Below, in pieces: positions 9,201 through 18,626 of a stretch of 64,000 nt of DNA. How positions within the stretch are numbered: position 1 is the first letter of the stretch; the number at the start of each line of letters is the position of its first letter. The position numbers were made by a program, and so were the translations under genes. This DNA is from Rhizobium ruizarguesonis (GTDB taxonomy: Bacteria; Pseudomonadota; Alphaproteobacteria; Rhizobiales; Rhizobiaceae). The notes under the pieces were generated by a model. The model worked only from the letters and a program-made list of their open reading frames with translations. It did no database searches and had not been told where the DNA came from. The stretch spans positions 1 through 64,000 of the forward strand of contig NZ_PQIG01000072.1 in NCBI RefSeq assembly GCF_012349115.1, written 5' to 3'.

Positions 9201-10655
9201 ATGACAATCGATATCGGAAATATGTCGCGACGTGACCTGCTGAAAAGCGCTTCCGTCGCAGCTCTTGTGGCTGGCGCGGGATCATTGGCCATTCCACGGA
9301 GGGGTGCCGCGCAGGATGCGAACACGGTGCGCGTCCTGTCCGTTGAAGACCCATTCTTTTTCTCAATGAAGGCGCTGGTGCCAGAATACGAGAGGGAAAC
9401 CGGCATCAAGGTGGAACTGGAAAGCCTCTCGTATGACGCCCTGCAATCGCGCCTCGTCTCTGCCTTTGTCGCCAAAACCTCAGACGCCGACGTCATCGTT
9501 GTGGATCAGATGTGGCTCGGGCAGTACCTCGACAATGGCTGGATCATCGCGCTGAATGATTTTATTGCCAAGGACAACGAATTCGATCTCTCAGACTTCA
9601 TCCCGGAGGTCCTCTACTCCTCGAATATGTGGCGCGGCCAGGTCGGCACATTGCCGGTCGCCGCCTATGCCCAGGGGGTTATGTACCGCAAGGACGTCTT
9701 TGACGAACTCGGCATTGCAGCACCGCCGACCGAGACATCGGAAGGCTGGACCTGGACGAAATACGTTGACACCCTGAAGTCGATGGAAGGCAAATCATTT
9801 GGCGGCAAGCCGCTCTTCCCAACCGTCGTTTGCGGTTCCCAGCCGTCGCCGATCGTCCACATGTTTACGCAGGTCTCAGCAAGCCACGGGGCGAACTGGT
9901 TCAAATCGTTCCCGGCCGCTCCGTGGGATTTCTCCCCGCAACTGACAAGCCCCGCCTGGATCAAGTCTGTCGAAGTCTACAGGCAGCTCTACAAGTTGTC
10001 TCCGCCTGAAGCCATCAATTATGTCTGGTTCGACGCCGGCACCCGTTTCGCCAAGGGCGACATCGGCATGTTCTACTGGTGGACCCCGTACTTCTATCTG
10101 ATCAAGAATTCCGGCTACATGACCGGCAAGAAGTCGGACGTCATGGAGAAGTATGCAACCGCAGCCTTACCGAAAGCTGAGGGCGTGCCTCAGACGGTCA
10201 GCCTCGGCGGCTGGAGCCTTGGCATCCCGTCCAGTTCCGAAAGGCAAGAGGCAGGCTACGCCTTCATCAAATGGGCGACCTCGAAGGCCACGCAGAAGAA
10301 AATGGCTCTTTGGCCGGACCTCAACTACCAGTTCTCCGACTTTGCGCGCGTTTCGCTCTATCAAGACGAGGAAGTCAAGGCGATCTATCCCTACCTCGAT
10401 GTGCAGTATGCGATGATGAAGCAGGGCAACGGCAAGGTCACACGCCCACCTGTACCTGGTTACACGGCTGTCGAAAGCGTGTTGGGTCTCACATTGAACC
10501 AGCTTCTGACCGGCAACGAGGAGCCGAAGACCGGCCTCGAGCGCGCCAACAGCCTGTTCGAGAGCATCCTGAAGGGCAATCTCATGATCCCTTATCAAAA
10601 GGACAGCTACGCGGATTCTCTTGATGGGGCCAAAGCCCTGATCGCCAAGAAGTAA
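9201..10655 (+). CDS. sugar ABC transporter substrate-binding protein, Tat-exported
   Basis: A 484-residue family 1 (carbohydrate) extracellular solute-binding protein. The N-terminus carries a twin-arginine signal (MSRRDLLKSASVAALVAGAG, cleavage near RGAAQ). The mature part has typical lobes (DVIVVDQMWLGQYLDNGWII, then PVAAYAQGVMYRKDVFDELG and SLGGWSLGIPSSS). The start has GAGGAGG upstream. It leads an operon with two permeases, a dehydrogenase and an ATPase and is divergent from a ROK repressor. The substrate is probably a sugar or polyol; the exact one is not readable. The strong hairpin after the stop suggests this gene's message is kept more abundant than the rest. Confidence 0.88.
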   Translation: MTIDIGNMSRRDLLKSASVAALVAGAGSLAIPRRGAAQDANTVRVLSVEDPFFFSMKALVPEYERETGIKVELESLSYDALQSRLVSAFVAKTSDADVIVVDQMWLGQYLDNGWIIALNDFIAKDNEFDLSDFIPEVLYSSNMWRGQVGTLPVAAYAQGVMYRKDVFDELGIAAPPTETSEGWTWTKYVDTLKSMEGKSFGGKPLFPTVVCGSQPSPIVHMFTQVSASHGANWFKSFPAAPWDFSPQLTSPAWIKSVEVYRQLYKLSPPEAINYVWFDAGTRFAKGDIGMFYWWTPYFYLIKNSGYMTGKKSDVMEKYATAALPKAEGVPQTVSLGGWSLGIPSSSERQEAGYAFIKWATSKATQKKMALWPDLNYQFSDFARVSLYQDEEVKAIYPYLDVQYAMMKQGNGKVTRPPVPGYTAVESVLGLTLNQLLTGNEEPKTGLERANSLFESILKGNLMIPYQKDSYADSLDGAKALIAKK

Positions 10656-10670
10656 CAGGGTTCTCCTCGG

Positions 10671-10696
10671 GCCGGCGCGACAGCGATCGCGCCGGC
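10671..10696 (+). other. intercistronic mRNA hairpin after binding-protein gene
   Basis: A perfect 10-bp stem (GCCGGCGCGA / TCGCGCCGGC) with a 6-base loop lies 16 bases after the binding-protein stop and 30 bases before the first permease. There is no T-tract. Such hairpins commonly protect the upstream binding-protein mRNA and lower downstream expression. Confidence 0.6.
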
Positions 10697-10725
10697 ATCC
10701 ACTTGAAGAAGAACTGGATCTGGCA

Positions 10726-11655
10726 ATGCACACGACAACTGTTCGCTCTCCGCGAGCCTTCGGGCCTGCCCGGAAGAGCTTTATCCGACGAAACCTGCCC
10801 TACTTTCTGATCGCGCCTTCGGTCGTGATGCTGCTCGCGCTCATCGCCTATCCTTTGCTGTTTGCCCTCAGATCGAGCTTCTACTTCTGGAACCTGCAAA
10901 TCGGCCCGGAACCGCTCCAGTTCGTTGGGTTCGAAAATTATGTGCAGGCCTTCAACGCATTCGACTTTCGCGCCGCGCTCACCAACACCCTGATCCTGTC
11001 GATCCTTGGCACGGCACTTGAGTTCACATTCGGCCTGGCGATCGCGCTCATTCTGCTCAAGGCCTTGCCTGGCATGAACATCGTGCGGGCCCTGCTGATC
11101 CTGCCCACAACGATCGCACCCATCGTCGTCGGCTTTTTGTTCCGCTACCTCTATGATCCCGGCGGTGGACTGTTGAGTTGGCTGTTGCAGTCGCTCTGGC
11201 TCCCCGTTCCAGCAGAGGGAATTCTTGGCTCGCCATCGACTGCACTCGCGGCCATCCTCTTCGTCGACATCTGGCAGTGGACGCCGTTCTTTGCAATCGT
11301 TCTCTATGCGAGCCTTTTGGCCGTGCCCGACGAGATTTTGGAGGCCGCACGCCTGGATCGCGCGTCTGCATGGACGATCCTGATGCGGATCAAGCTGCCG
11401 CTGATCAAACGCACCGCAATCATTATCGTCATGCTGCGCTTCATGCAGATCTTCAACACCTTCGACACGGTGCTTGTGCTCACCCGCGGCGGACCGGGCA
11501 CGTCGACGCGCACCCTTGGATACTCTCTCTACGAACAGGGCCTTGTGAACTTCAACATCGGTCTGGTCAGCGCCATGACCTGGATCACCGTATTGATCGT
11601 CAACGTCATCGTTGCCCTCTACGTCTTCTTCGCGTTCCGAAACGAGGAGTGGTAA
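10726..11655 (+). CDS. sugar ABC transporter permease (MalF/UgpA type)
   Basis: A 309-residue integral membrane protein with six predicted helices; the first is LPYFLIAPSVVMLLALIAYP. The cytoplasmic EAA loop is seen as LEAARLDRASAWTILMRIKLP near residues 205-225. It is one half of the sugar permease heterodimer; the partner starts two bases after this stop. The family is the binding-protein-dependent CUT1 type. Confidence 0.87.
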   Translation: MHTTTVRSPRAFGPARKSFIRRNLPYFLIAPSVVMLLALIAYPLLFALRSSFYFWNLQIGPEPLQFVGFENYVQAFNAFDFRAALTNTLILSILGTALEFTFGLAIALILLKALPGMNIVRALLILPTTIAPIVVGFLFRYLYDPGGGLLSWLLQSLWLPVPAEGILGSPSTALAAILFVDIWQWTPFFAIVLYASLLAVPDEILEAARLDRASAWTILMRIKLPLIKRTAIIIVMLRFMQIFNTFDTVLVLTRGGPGTSTRTLGYSLYEQGLVNFNIGLVSAMTWITVLIVNVIVALYVFFAFRNEEW

Positions 11656-11656
11656 A

Positions 11657-12490
11657 ATGTCCCGGCGCCACACGAGCTTCAACACGGCACTCACCTACGC
11701 CGCCGGCCTCCTCTTCCTGGCAATCTTCGTCGGTCCGATCCTCTGGTTCATCGCCCTTGCGATCCGGCCGGCCGAGACCGCGTTCACCATGCCGCCGCAA
11801 CTCACATTCGAGCCCAATCTCGACGCATTCCGGCACATCCTCGTCGATCCGGGCACCAATGCGCGGCAACTGGTCAACAGCCTCATCGTCGCGATTGGTG
11901 CTGTGCTACTCAATCTGCCCTTTTCGGTTCCTGCGGCCTATGCGTTGTCCCGTTTCAAGCTCCGCGGCAAGAAGAACATCATGTTGTGGTATCTCGGGCT
12001 GTTGATGGCCCCGCCGGTCGCATTCCTGATCCCTTATTTCATCCTCATCACGCGCATCGGTCTGCAGGGTTCCTATTTCTCCATGATCCTGGTCCTGCAG
12101 ACGCTGACGATCCCGTTTTCCGTCTGGTTGATGAAGAGTTTCATCGATGAAGTGCCGGTGGAACTGGAGGAGGCTGCCCGGGTCGACGGCGCCCGCTGGT
12201 ACACGATCATGTTGCGGATCACGCTGCCCATCGTACGTCCCGGCATCATTGTCACGTCGATGTTCGCCTTCGTGTTCGCATGGAACAATGCCGCTTTTCC
12301 GCTGGTGCTGAGCTCACGCTCGACCGCCACTCTTCCGATCGGAACACTTGGATATTTCGCAACGAGCGGAGTGACCTGGAACTACATCGCCGCCGCAGCA
12401 GTGCTCGCGATGATACCTCCGATGATCATCTTCCTTGTTTTCGATCGATACGTCGTACGAGGCCTCACCTTTGGTTCGGTGAAGGGCTGA
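11657..12490 (+). CDS. sugar ABC transporter permease (MalG/UgpE type)
   Basis: A 277-residue integral membrane partner of the preceding permease. The start at 11657 (MSRRHTSFNTAL) follows the upstream stop directly, with AGGAG in the end of the upstream gene. Features include the first helix near residues 15-35 and the EAA loop LEEAARVDGARWYTIMLRIT near residues 172-192. The first and second permeases would together bind the ATPase encoded at 13623. Confidence 0.87.
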   Translation: MSRRHTSFNTALTYAAGLLFLAIFVGPILWFIALAIRPAETAFTMPPQLTFEPNLDAFRHILVDPGTNARQLVNSLIVAIGAVLLNLPFSVPAAYALSRFKLRGKKNIMLWYLGLLMAPPVAFLIPYFILITRIGLQGSYFSMILVLQTLTIPFSVWLMKSFIDEVPVELEEAARVDGARWYTIMLRITLPIVRPGIIVTSMFAFVFAWNNAAFPLVLSSRSTATLPIGTLGYFATSGVTWNYIAAAAVLAMIPPMIIFLVFDRYVVRGLTFGSVKG

Positions 12491-12518
12491 GCTTTCCCTT
12501 TATGAATGGAGTAATGAA

Positions 12519-13544
12519 ATGAGCAGACTGCGAATGGGCGTCATTGGCGCCGGTCTTTGGGGCGGCAATCACGCCCACACCTTTAATGTCTTGCCGGAGA
12601 CCGAGCTGGTCGGCGTCTGCGACCTCGATGAGGGCAGGGCGCTGAAGATGAAGGAAACCTACGGCGCAACGCGGGCCTTCACCGATTATCAGAAGCTGAT
12701 CTCCAGCGATCAGATCGATGCGATCTCGGTTGCGACACCCGACTTTACCCACACGCCGATAATCCTCGCCGCTCTGAAAGCTGACAAACACGTGTTGAGC
12801 GAAAAGCCGCTTGCGACGACGGTGAGTGAAGCCGAGGAAATTGCGGCGGCTGCCGCAAAATCCAAGGGCAAGCTGATGATTGATTTCCACAACCGTGTAA
12901 ATCCCATCCTCGCCCAGGTTCGCGACATGATCCAGGACGGTCAGATCGGCTTGGCCAAACACGGGACCGCGCGTCTTTCGAATACGACATTCGTTCCGTT
13001 CGAAATGCTGAGCTGGGCTGCAAAGTCTTCGGCACTCTGGTTCCTGGGCAGCCACCTCGTTGATGTCCTGCGTTTCATTCTCGCAGACGAGGTCGTGCGT
13101 GTTTATTCCGTCGCCCGCTCTGGGACACTGTCTGCCGGCGGCGTGGATACGAAAGACTTCCATGCGTCGATCCTTGAATTTTCCAAGGGCACGGTCGTGA
13201 CCATGGAGAACAGCTGGATCCTGTCGCGCGACAATCCCTCGCTCGTCGATTTCAAGGTCGAGTTCGTTGGTGAAAAGGGCCAGATCCAGGCAGACCCGAC
13301 CCATAGCGGCGGCCTGCGCCGTATCGTCGACGGCGGACTGAAATACAATGACTATATCGGCATAACGCCCACCGGCGCGACGCGTATCGGCGGCTTTGTC
13401 CTGGAGTCCATTGCTCGCTTTGTCGATAGCGTCGTGCGTGACGCTCCGCTGCTGGCAGATGCGCAGGACGGCCTGGCAAACACCAAGATCCTGGCCGCCA
13501 TCGAGGAATCCGTTGCGACCGGCAAGGCTGTGAACATCGGATAA
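12519..13544 (+). CDS. Gfo/Idh/MocA-family NAD(P)-dependent sugar dehydrogenase
   Basis: A 341-residue oxidoreductase. The N-terminal Rossmann fold begins MGVIGAGLWGGNHAHTFNVL and has the conserved EKP block (HVLSEKPLATTVSEAEE) with the lysine that binds cofactor and substrate. The C-terminal domain is the Gfo/Idh/MocA alpha/beta domain (SHLVDVLRFIL carries the usual catalytic-region histidine). These enzymes oxidise or reduce a ring hydroxyl of sugars or inositols. Lying inside the sugar importer operon, it most likely performs the first catabolic step on the imported substrate. Confidence 0.85.
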   Translation: MSRLRMGVIGAGLWGGNHAHTFNVLPETELVGVCDLDEGRALKMKETYGATRAFTDYQKLISSDQIDAISVATPDFTHTPIILAALKADKHVLSEKPLATTVSEAEEIAAAAAKSKGKLMIDFHNRVNPILAQVRDMIQDGQIGLAKHGTARLSNTTFVPFEMLSWAAKSSALWFLGSHLVDVLRFILADEVVRVYSVARSGTLSAGGVDTKDFHASILEFSKGTVVTMENSWILSRDNPSLVDFKVEFVGEKGQIQADPTHSGGLRRIVDGGLKYNDYIGITPTGATRIGGFVLESIARFVDSVVRDAPLLADAQDGLANTKILAAIEESVATGKAVNIG

Positions 13545-13622
13545 AGCCGGAACCAAAGGCGCGGGGCATGTCCGCATAACGGTGCGGCTTGCCTCGCTTG
13601 AAAATACGGGGAGTACATAAAA

Positions 13623-14789
13623 ATGGCGTCCATGACCTTTGATGGGATAGGCAAGACCTTTCCGGACGGAACCGTTGCTGTTGCGAATGTAAGTTTTTCG
13701 GTCGCGGACGGAGAATTCGTCGTTTTGGTCGGCCCGTCGGGTTGTGGCAAGTCAACTTTATTGCGGATGGCTGCGGGTCTTGAAACGCTCAACAGCGGTC
13801 GGCTGCTCATGGATGACGCCGATGTCACCGAGACCGAGCCACAGGACCGGGATATTGCGATGGTTTTTCAGAACTACGCGCTTTACCCTCATATGACTGT
13901 TTACGACAACATGGCTTTTGGCTTGCAGCAGCGCAAAATGCCCAAGGACAAGATTGACAAGCTGGTGCGCGATGCAGCCGAAATGCTTGATCTCGCGCGC
14001 TATCTCGAGCGCAAACCGGGGGCATTGTCTGGTGGTCAACGCCAACGCGTGGCGATGGGTCGAGCGATCGTTCGCCATCCCATGGCCTTCTTGATGGACG
14101 AACCTCTTTCCAACCTGGATGCCAAGCTCCGCGTGCAGATGCGCGGTGAACTGAAGCTGCTTAATCAGCGGCTCGGCGTCACAACCCTTTATGTGACCCA
14201 CGATCAGGTCGAGGCTATGACCATGGGCGATCGCGTGGCTGTGCTGAAGCCGGTGTTTAACGGACAGGAGAGTAATCTTCAGCAGATCGACACGCCGCAG
14301 AAGCTTTACGACAAGCCGTCCAATCTGTTCGTCGCGGGGTTCATCGGTTCGCCCGCCATGAATTTCGTACGCATCGAGCTGACAGCGGAAGCCGGGACGC
14401 TGAAAGCTGCGATTACCGGGACGAATATATCCTTCTCCATCCCCGCCCAGCCAGCATTGTCGGTCTTTGCCGGGCGACAAGTCATTGTTGGAATTCGCCC
14501 GGAGATGTTCAAGGTTTGTCCCGAGGCCGAGGCGTTGTTCAATGAGCAGATCCCGGTTGCCGAAGCGCTTGGAGCCGACACTTTCGTGTTTTTCGACATC
14601 GCCTCACCGCCGGTCAATATCAACAATGCTGAGGATACCGAAGACTTTCCCAATAAGGGTAAGAACCGGCTTGTGGCGCGTATACCACCGGCGCTGACAC
14701 CTCGACCCAATCAGGTGCTGCCATTGACAGTCGACCTGGAGAAATTGCACTGGTTCGACCCAGTAACGGGGGCTGCGATCCGCGACTGA
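13623..14789 (+). CDS. sugar ABC transporter ATPase (MalK/UgpC type)
   Basis: A 388-residue ATPase with Walker A (GPSGCGKST), Q-loop (MVFQNYALYPHMTV), signature (LSGGQRQRVAMGRAI), Walker B (AFLMDEPLSNLDAK) and switch region (LYVTHDQVEAMTMGD), then a C-terminal TOBE/OB regulatory extension from about residue 240. GGGGAG precedes the ATG. It closes the sugar-uptake operon. The C-terminal part has an unusual acidic stretch (NINNAEDTEDFPNKGKNR) in the regulatory domain. Confidence 0.88.
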   Translation: MASMTFDGIGKTFPDGTVAVANVSFSVADGEFVVLVGPSGCGKSTLLRMAAGLETLNSGRLLMDDADVTETEPQDRDIAMVFQNYALYPHMTVYDNMAFGLQQRKMPKDKIDKLVRDAAEMLDLARYLERKPGALSGGQRQRVAMGRAIVRHPMAFLMDEPLSNLDAKLRVQMRGELKLLNQRLGVTTLYVTHDQVEAMTMGDRVAVLKPVFNGQESNLQQIDTPQKLYDKPSNLFVAGFIGSPAMNFVRIELTAEAGTLKAAITGTNISFSIPAQPALSVFAGRQVIVGIRPEMFKVCPEAEALFNEQIPVAEALGADTFVFFDIASPPVNINNAEDTEDFPNKGKNRLVARIPPALTPRPNQVLPLTVDLEKLHWFDPVTGAAIRD

Positions 14790-14971
14790 CAGAACGTGCA
14801 CGAAATATCGCCAGCTGTGGTTTCAACTCTTTTCTCCTGCCCTCCCAGGCAACTTGGCTGTCGTCGATTACGAGGTCGGCGGCAGCCATTTTTTTAAAAC
14901 TCGAGACATCAAACCATCAGAATCTGAACATCCATCCGCCGTAAGTGACACCGAGCTTAGAGGAGTGGCCC

Positions 14972-16891
14972 GTGAAACACATTTCCATTGTCGGTAAGTT
15001 CTTTATCATCATGGCCGTCTTTGGCGTCATGGCACTCGGTCTGACGTTCTATCAGAGCCGGCAAATGTTGAAAGTTAACGACAGCTATCAGGAGCTTCTC
15101 GACAAAGATGCATCTGCAGCACTTCGCTTGACCCAGTCGAACCGAAGTCTGGAAATAGCGCGTGCCAGCATCAGCGACATGGTGATGACGCGGTCGAAAG
15201 AGGCGAGGGCGCGCGCAGAATTTGGCTTGAATGACGCACGAGAAAACTTCGTCAGGTTCATGGATCTGGCGATCGCTGCCGTTCCTGAGCAGAGCGAACT
15301 GCCGAAATTGAAGGCGGATGGATTCTCCGTCCTGACCGATACGTGTGGTGCAGCCATCGCAGTTGGTCGCGGCGCAACTAGTGAAGCCGAGCTTGCCATG
15401 GTGCAGCAACTCTATCTCACTCTTTGCCAACCCGCCTTTGCTGCCATCTCACCGAGATTCACATCCGTCACGGAAAAACTCGCTTCGGACGCAGAGCAAA
15501 AGCGTGCTGACGTTTCAAGCGTTGTCCGCGACACGTCCGTGCTGAGTTTGGGAACAGCTATTGCGGCACTCTTCGCTGTCTCGTGTTTCGGCTTTCTCGC
15601 AATTCGCGCCTGGTTGGTCAAACCGATCAAGCAGATGGTTACGACGATGAAGGTCATAGCCGACGGCGATCTCACTTCGACTGTCGAGGGAACGATTCGC
15701 CGCGACGAGATCGGATCGATGGCCCGGGCAGTACAGATCTTCAAGGACAACGAATTAAGGGCGCGCGATCTCGGAAAGGATGCAGAGACAAGTCGTGGCG
15801 CAAATGAGATTGAACGTGCGCGTCTCGCCGAGACCGAGCGTCAGCGAGCGCGGGATATGGCGGAGGCAACGTCCGGGCTTGCAGAGGGCCTAAGGCATCT
15901 CGCCGACGGGAACCTCGTGTTCAGCCTCGACGACAAGTTCGCCGAGGACTTCGAACCGTTGCGGGCGAACTTCAATGCTGCTGTTGCCCAACTCGCTGAG
16001 AGCTTGAGAGCTGTGTCGAACGCAACTGAATCGATAGATGATGGCGCTCAGGAAATCAGTTTGAGCGCGCAGGACCTGTCACGCCGCACAGAGCATCAGG
16101 CTGCTTCACTGGAGCAAACCGCCGCCGCGCTGGATCAAATTACCCAGAACGTCGCCAGTTCCTCAAAGCGCACAGCGGAGGCGCGACATGTTGCGATCGA
16201 GGCAAACAAGTCGGCGCGCCACTCCGGGGAAGTGGTCTCCAGCGCTGTCGCGGCAATGCAACGCATCGAACGGTCATCCTCGCGGATCTCCAGTATTGTC
16301 GGGGTCATCGACGAAATCGCGTTTCAGACCAATCTTCTGGCGCTCAACGCAGGCGTCGAGGCGGCACGATCCGGCGAGGCAGGAAAAGGTTTCGCAGTGG
16401 TTGCCCAGGAGGTGCGGGAGCTTGCTCAACGCTCTGCGCATGCAGCAAAAGAGATCAAGGATCTTATCCTCAATTCGGTTGATGAGGTCAGCAGTGGCGT
16501 CAAGCTGGTCCGCGATACCGGCGAGGCGCTCAAGATCATCGTGGACCAGATAGTCCTGATCAACACTCAGCTTGATGCCGTCACCGCCGCTTCCAACGAG
16601 CAGTCCGCAACCCTTTTTGAGGTCAACCGGACAGTCAATCAAATGGATCAGGTTACGCAGCAAAATGCAGCCATGTCCGAGGAATCCACGGCTGCAAGTA
16701 CGGCACTTGCCATCGAGGTAAAACAGTTGCGCGGGATTGTGGCGGAGTTTCAGATTGACGCGGGCGACAAGCTGCATGGCAGCGTCATTCTCTTCGATAG
16801 AGAGCCACCCGCCGCGATGACGCTGACACAGGCCGACAAAGACCCTTTTGACGCTCCCCGTAAAGTCGGTTCATCCGTCAAAGGTGGATAG
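14972..16891 (+). CDS. methyl-accepting chemotaxis protein
   Basis: A 639-residue chemoreceptor. TM1 (about residues 8-28) and TM2 (about 190-211) bracket a periplasmic ligand domain of some 160 residues. A HAMP domain follows (KPIKQMVTTMKVIADGDLTS), then a second HAMP-like stretch (GLAEGLRHLADGNLVFSLDD) and the signalling hairpin with the conserved tip IAFQTNLLALNAGVEAARSG. The GTG start at 14972 is chosen because AGGAG lies six bases before it. The ligand is not predictable. There are no chemotaxis neighbours, so it is an orphan receptor, plausibly linked to the adjacent uptake genes by location only. Confidence 0.9.
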   Translation: MKHISIVGKFFIIMAVFGVMALGLTFYQSRQMLKVNDSYQELLDKDASAALRLTQSNRSLEIARASISDMVMTRSKEARARAEFGLNDARENFVRFMDLAIAAVPEQSELPKLKADGFSVLTDTCGAAIAVGRGATSEAELAMVQQLYLTLCQPAFAAISPRFTSVTEKLASDAEQKRADVSSVVRDTSVLSLGTAIAALFAVSCFGFLAIRAWLVKPIKQMVTTMKVIADGDLTSTVEGTIRRDEIGSMARAVQIFKDNELRARDLGKDAETSRGANEIERARLAETERQRARDMAEATSGLAEGLRHLADGNLVFSLDDKFAEDFEPLRANFNAAVAQLAESLRAVSNATESIDDGAQEISLSAQDLSRRTEHQAASLEQTAAALDQITQNVASSSKRTAEARHVAIEANKSARHSGEVVSSAVAAMQRIERSSSRISSIVGVIDEIAFQTNLLALNAGVEAARSGEAGKGFAVVAQEVRELAQRSAHAAKEIKDLILNSVDEVSSGVKLVRDTGEALKIIVDQIVLINTQLDAVTAASNEQSATLFEVNRTVNQMDQVTQQNAAMSEESTAASTALAIEVKQLRGIVAEFQIDAGDKLHGSVILFDREPPAAMTLTQADKDPFDAPRKVGSSVKGG

Positions 16892-17149
16892 CAAAATAGC
16901 CTTCACTGATAAAATCGGCGAGTGCGGCTTGTAATAAAAGCGATGGGTAATGTCCGGTATTACAGGCGACCCGCCTTGAACCCTTCCTTTATTTGTATGC
17001 TAATGGCCAAGGCAGACCGTCAGTTGCCCTAGACGCCCATCTTTTTCTACGACCGGCCTTGGGCCGGCGTTCCGTCTATCTCGCCAAGATCGCAGCCGGC
17101 TTCGACGATGAACATTTTGTATAACGACGGATTGCTTCAAGGAGCCTCG

Positions 17150-17734
17150 ATGAGAACGCTCGACTTTTATTTCGACTATCGCAGTCCCTACAGCTTCCTG
17201 GCCCTGTCCCACGTTCGCAAGATGGATGTCGAGATCGCCTTCCATCCTTTAGAAATCGGGGACCTGATGAAACAGGTGGGGAACGTGCCAACGAGCATCA
17301 CCTGCGCACCCAAGGGTCGCTATGTGATGACCGATATTCAGCGGTGGGCGGTCCATTATGGGGTATCGCTTAACTGGCATCACCAGCTGTTGGAGATCGA
17401 TGCCAGCCGGCTATTGCGCGCCACGCTGGTGGCTGGGCAACTGGGCGCTATGCCCACGGCGGTAGAAGCGATCTTCAACGCGATATGGTCGGCTCCGGCA
17501 CCGCTGGCGACGGCAGCAGAGGTCGCCGCCGTGCTGGGCGCCGCCGGTCTCGACGCCGAGGAACTTGCAGAGCGAATGGACGAGCCGGCGGCGCAGGACC
17601 TGCTGGACGAGGCAACCGCAAACGCGGTGTCGCGCGGCGTTTTTGGCGCGCCGACCCTATTCGTGGGTGACGAGATGTTCTTCGGCAATGACCGCCTGCA
17701 CTTCATGCAGGGTCATCTGGCGCGCGCCGCATGA
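17150..17734 (+). CDS. 2-hydroxychromene-2-carboxylate isomerase-like (DsbA-fold) protein
   Basis: A 194-residue thioredoxin-fold protein of the HCCA isomerase/kappa-GST family. It opens with DFYFDYRSPYSFLALSHV, where the Ser of SPYSF aligns with the catalytic serine region, and ends with GVFGAPTLFVGDEMFFGNDRL, typical of this family. The start at 17150 has AGGAG upstream; an earlier in-frame ATG at 17108 has none. Family members isomerise naphthalene-type catabolic intermediates using glutathione, or have unknown substrates. The stop overlaps the next gene by four bases, so the two proteins are coupled. Confidence 0.8.
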   Translation: MRTLDFYFDYRSPYSFLALSHVRKMDVEIAFHPLEIGDLMKQVGNVPTSITCAPKGRYVMTDIQRWAVHYGVSLNWHHQLLEIDASRLLRATLVAGQLGAMPTAVEAIFNAIWSAPAPLATAAEVAAVLGAAGLDAEELAERMDEPAAQDLLDEATANAVSRGVFGAPTLFVGDEMFFGNDRLHFMQGHLARAA

Positions 17735-18429
17735 ACCCGCTCGTTATCATCACCGGGGTGGGGCCAGGTACCGGCTCGGCAATGGTTCGGCGGTTCCATG
17801 ACGGCGGCTACCAGGTCGCCATGCTAGCCCGCACAGCCGAACGCTTGAGCGATCTTGAGAGCGAACTTCCAAACGCTTTTGCAGTCCCCTGCGATGTGGC
17901 CGACCCTGCAGCGCTCGCAGCCGCCCTTGAAACCATCGAGCAACGCGCCGGCGCACCCAAGGTGGTGATCCACAACGCCGTGGGCGGGGCCTTCGGCAAT
18001 TTCCTCGACATCGAACCGGAAGTCCTTCAGCAGAATTTCCAGATCAACGTCATGGCACTGCTACAACTGGCCAGGTGGGCTGCACCGCGAATGGAGGTGG
18101 CAGGGGGCGGCGCCTTGCTGGTGACTGGCAACACCGCGGCATACCGCGGCAAGGCCGCCTTTGCCGGCTTTGCGCCAAGCAAGGCGGCGCAACGCGTTCT
18201 GACGGAGTGCATTGCCCGCGAGATGGGCCCGCGGGGTGTACATGCGTCCTTCATGATGATCGACGCGGTTATCGACTTGCCTTGGACCCGCGCGCGGTTC
18301 GCGGACAAACCAGATGACTTTTTCATACGGCCATCAGACATCGCCGAAGAGGTCTGGCACGTCACCCATCAGCCGCGTTCGGCCTGGTCGTTCTTGACGG
18401 AATTGCGGCCCTTCCGCGAGCCTTGGTGA
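17731..18429 (+). CDS. SDR-family oxidoreductase lacking the catalytic tyrosine
   Basis: A 232-residue short-chain dehydrogenase/reductase. The cofactor site GVGPGTGSAMVRRF is a variant of the classical TGxxxGxG, NAVGG replaces the usual NNAG, and the helix SKAAQRVLTECIAREMGPRG is conserved. In the active site the usual YxxxK reads FAPSK, so the catalytic tyrosine appears to be phenylalanine, and the catalytic serine position falls in VTGNTAA. It may be a non-catalytic or atypical SDR. It is translationally coupled to the HCCA isomerase-like gene and ends about 280 bases before hupS. Confidence 0.78.
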   Translation: MNPLVIITGVGPGTGSAMVRRFHDGGYQVAMLARTAERLSDLESELPNAFAVPCDVADPAALAAALETIEQRAGAPKVVIHNAVGGAFGNFLDIEPEVLQQNFQINVMALLQLARWAAPRMEVAGGGALLVTGNTAAYRGKAAFAGFAPSKAAQRVLTECIAREMGPRGVHASFMMIDAVIDLPWTRARFADKPDDFFIRPSDIAEEVWHVTHQPRSAWSFLTELRPFREPW

Positions 18430-18585
18430 CCGGAGGGCTCAGCATCAGGTAGGGAGCTGCAGACCGGTACAGGCAAGGCGATGACAAAGTCTACAAGTGA
18501 CGTCGCCATTGTCTGCTTGATGCGCCGAGTTCAATCCCGCTTATCCGGTTCTCTTGCCGCCGCCATCCTCAAGGTAAACATTAAA

Positions 18586-18598
18586 TATCAACTATTTA
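18586..18598 (+). promoter_or_regulatory. IHF binding site in hupS promoter
   Basis: TATCAA-CTAT-TTA matches the IHF consensus WATCAANNNNTTR exactly. It lies about 30 bases upstream of the -24 element, the position where IHF bends sigma-54 promoters to let an upstream activator touch the polymerase. Confidence 0.65.
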
Positions 18599-18626
18599 CC
18601 GCGAAATTTGAGGGTCATTTTCGAAC

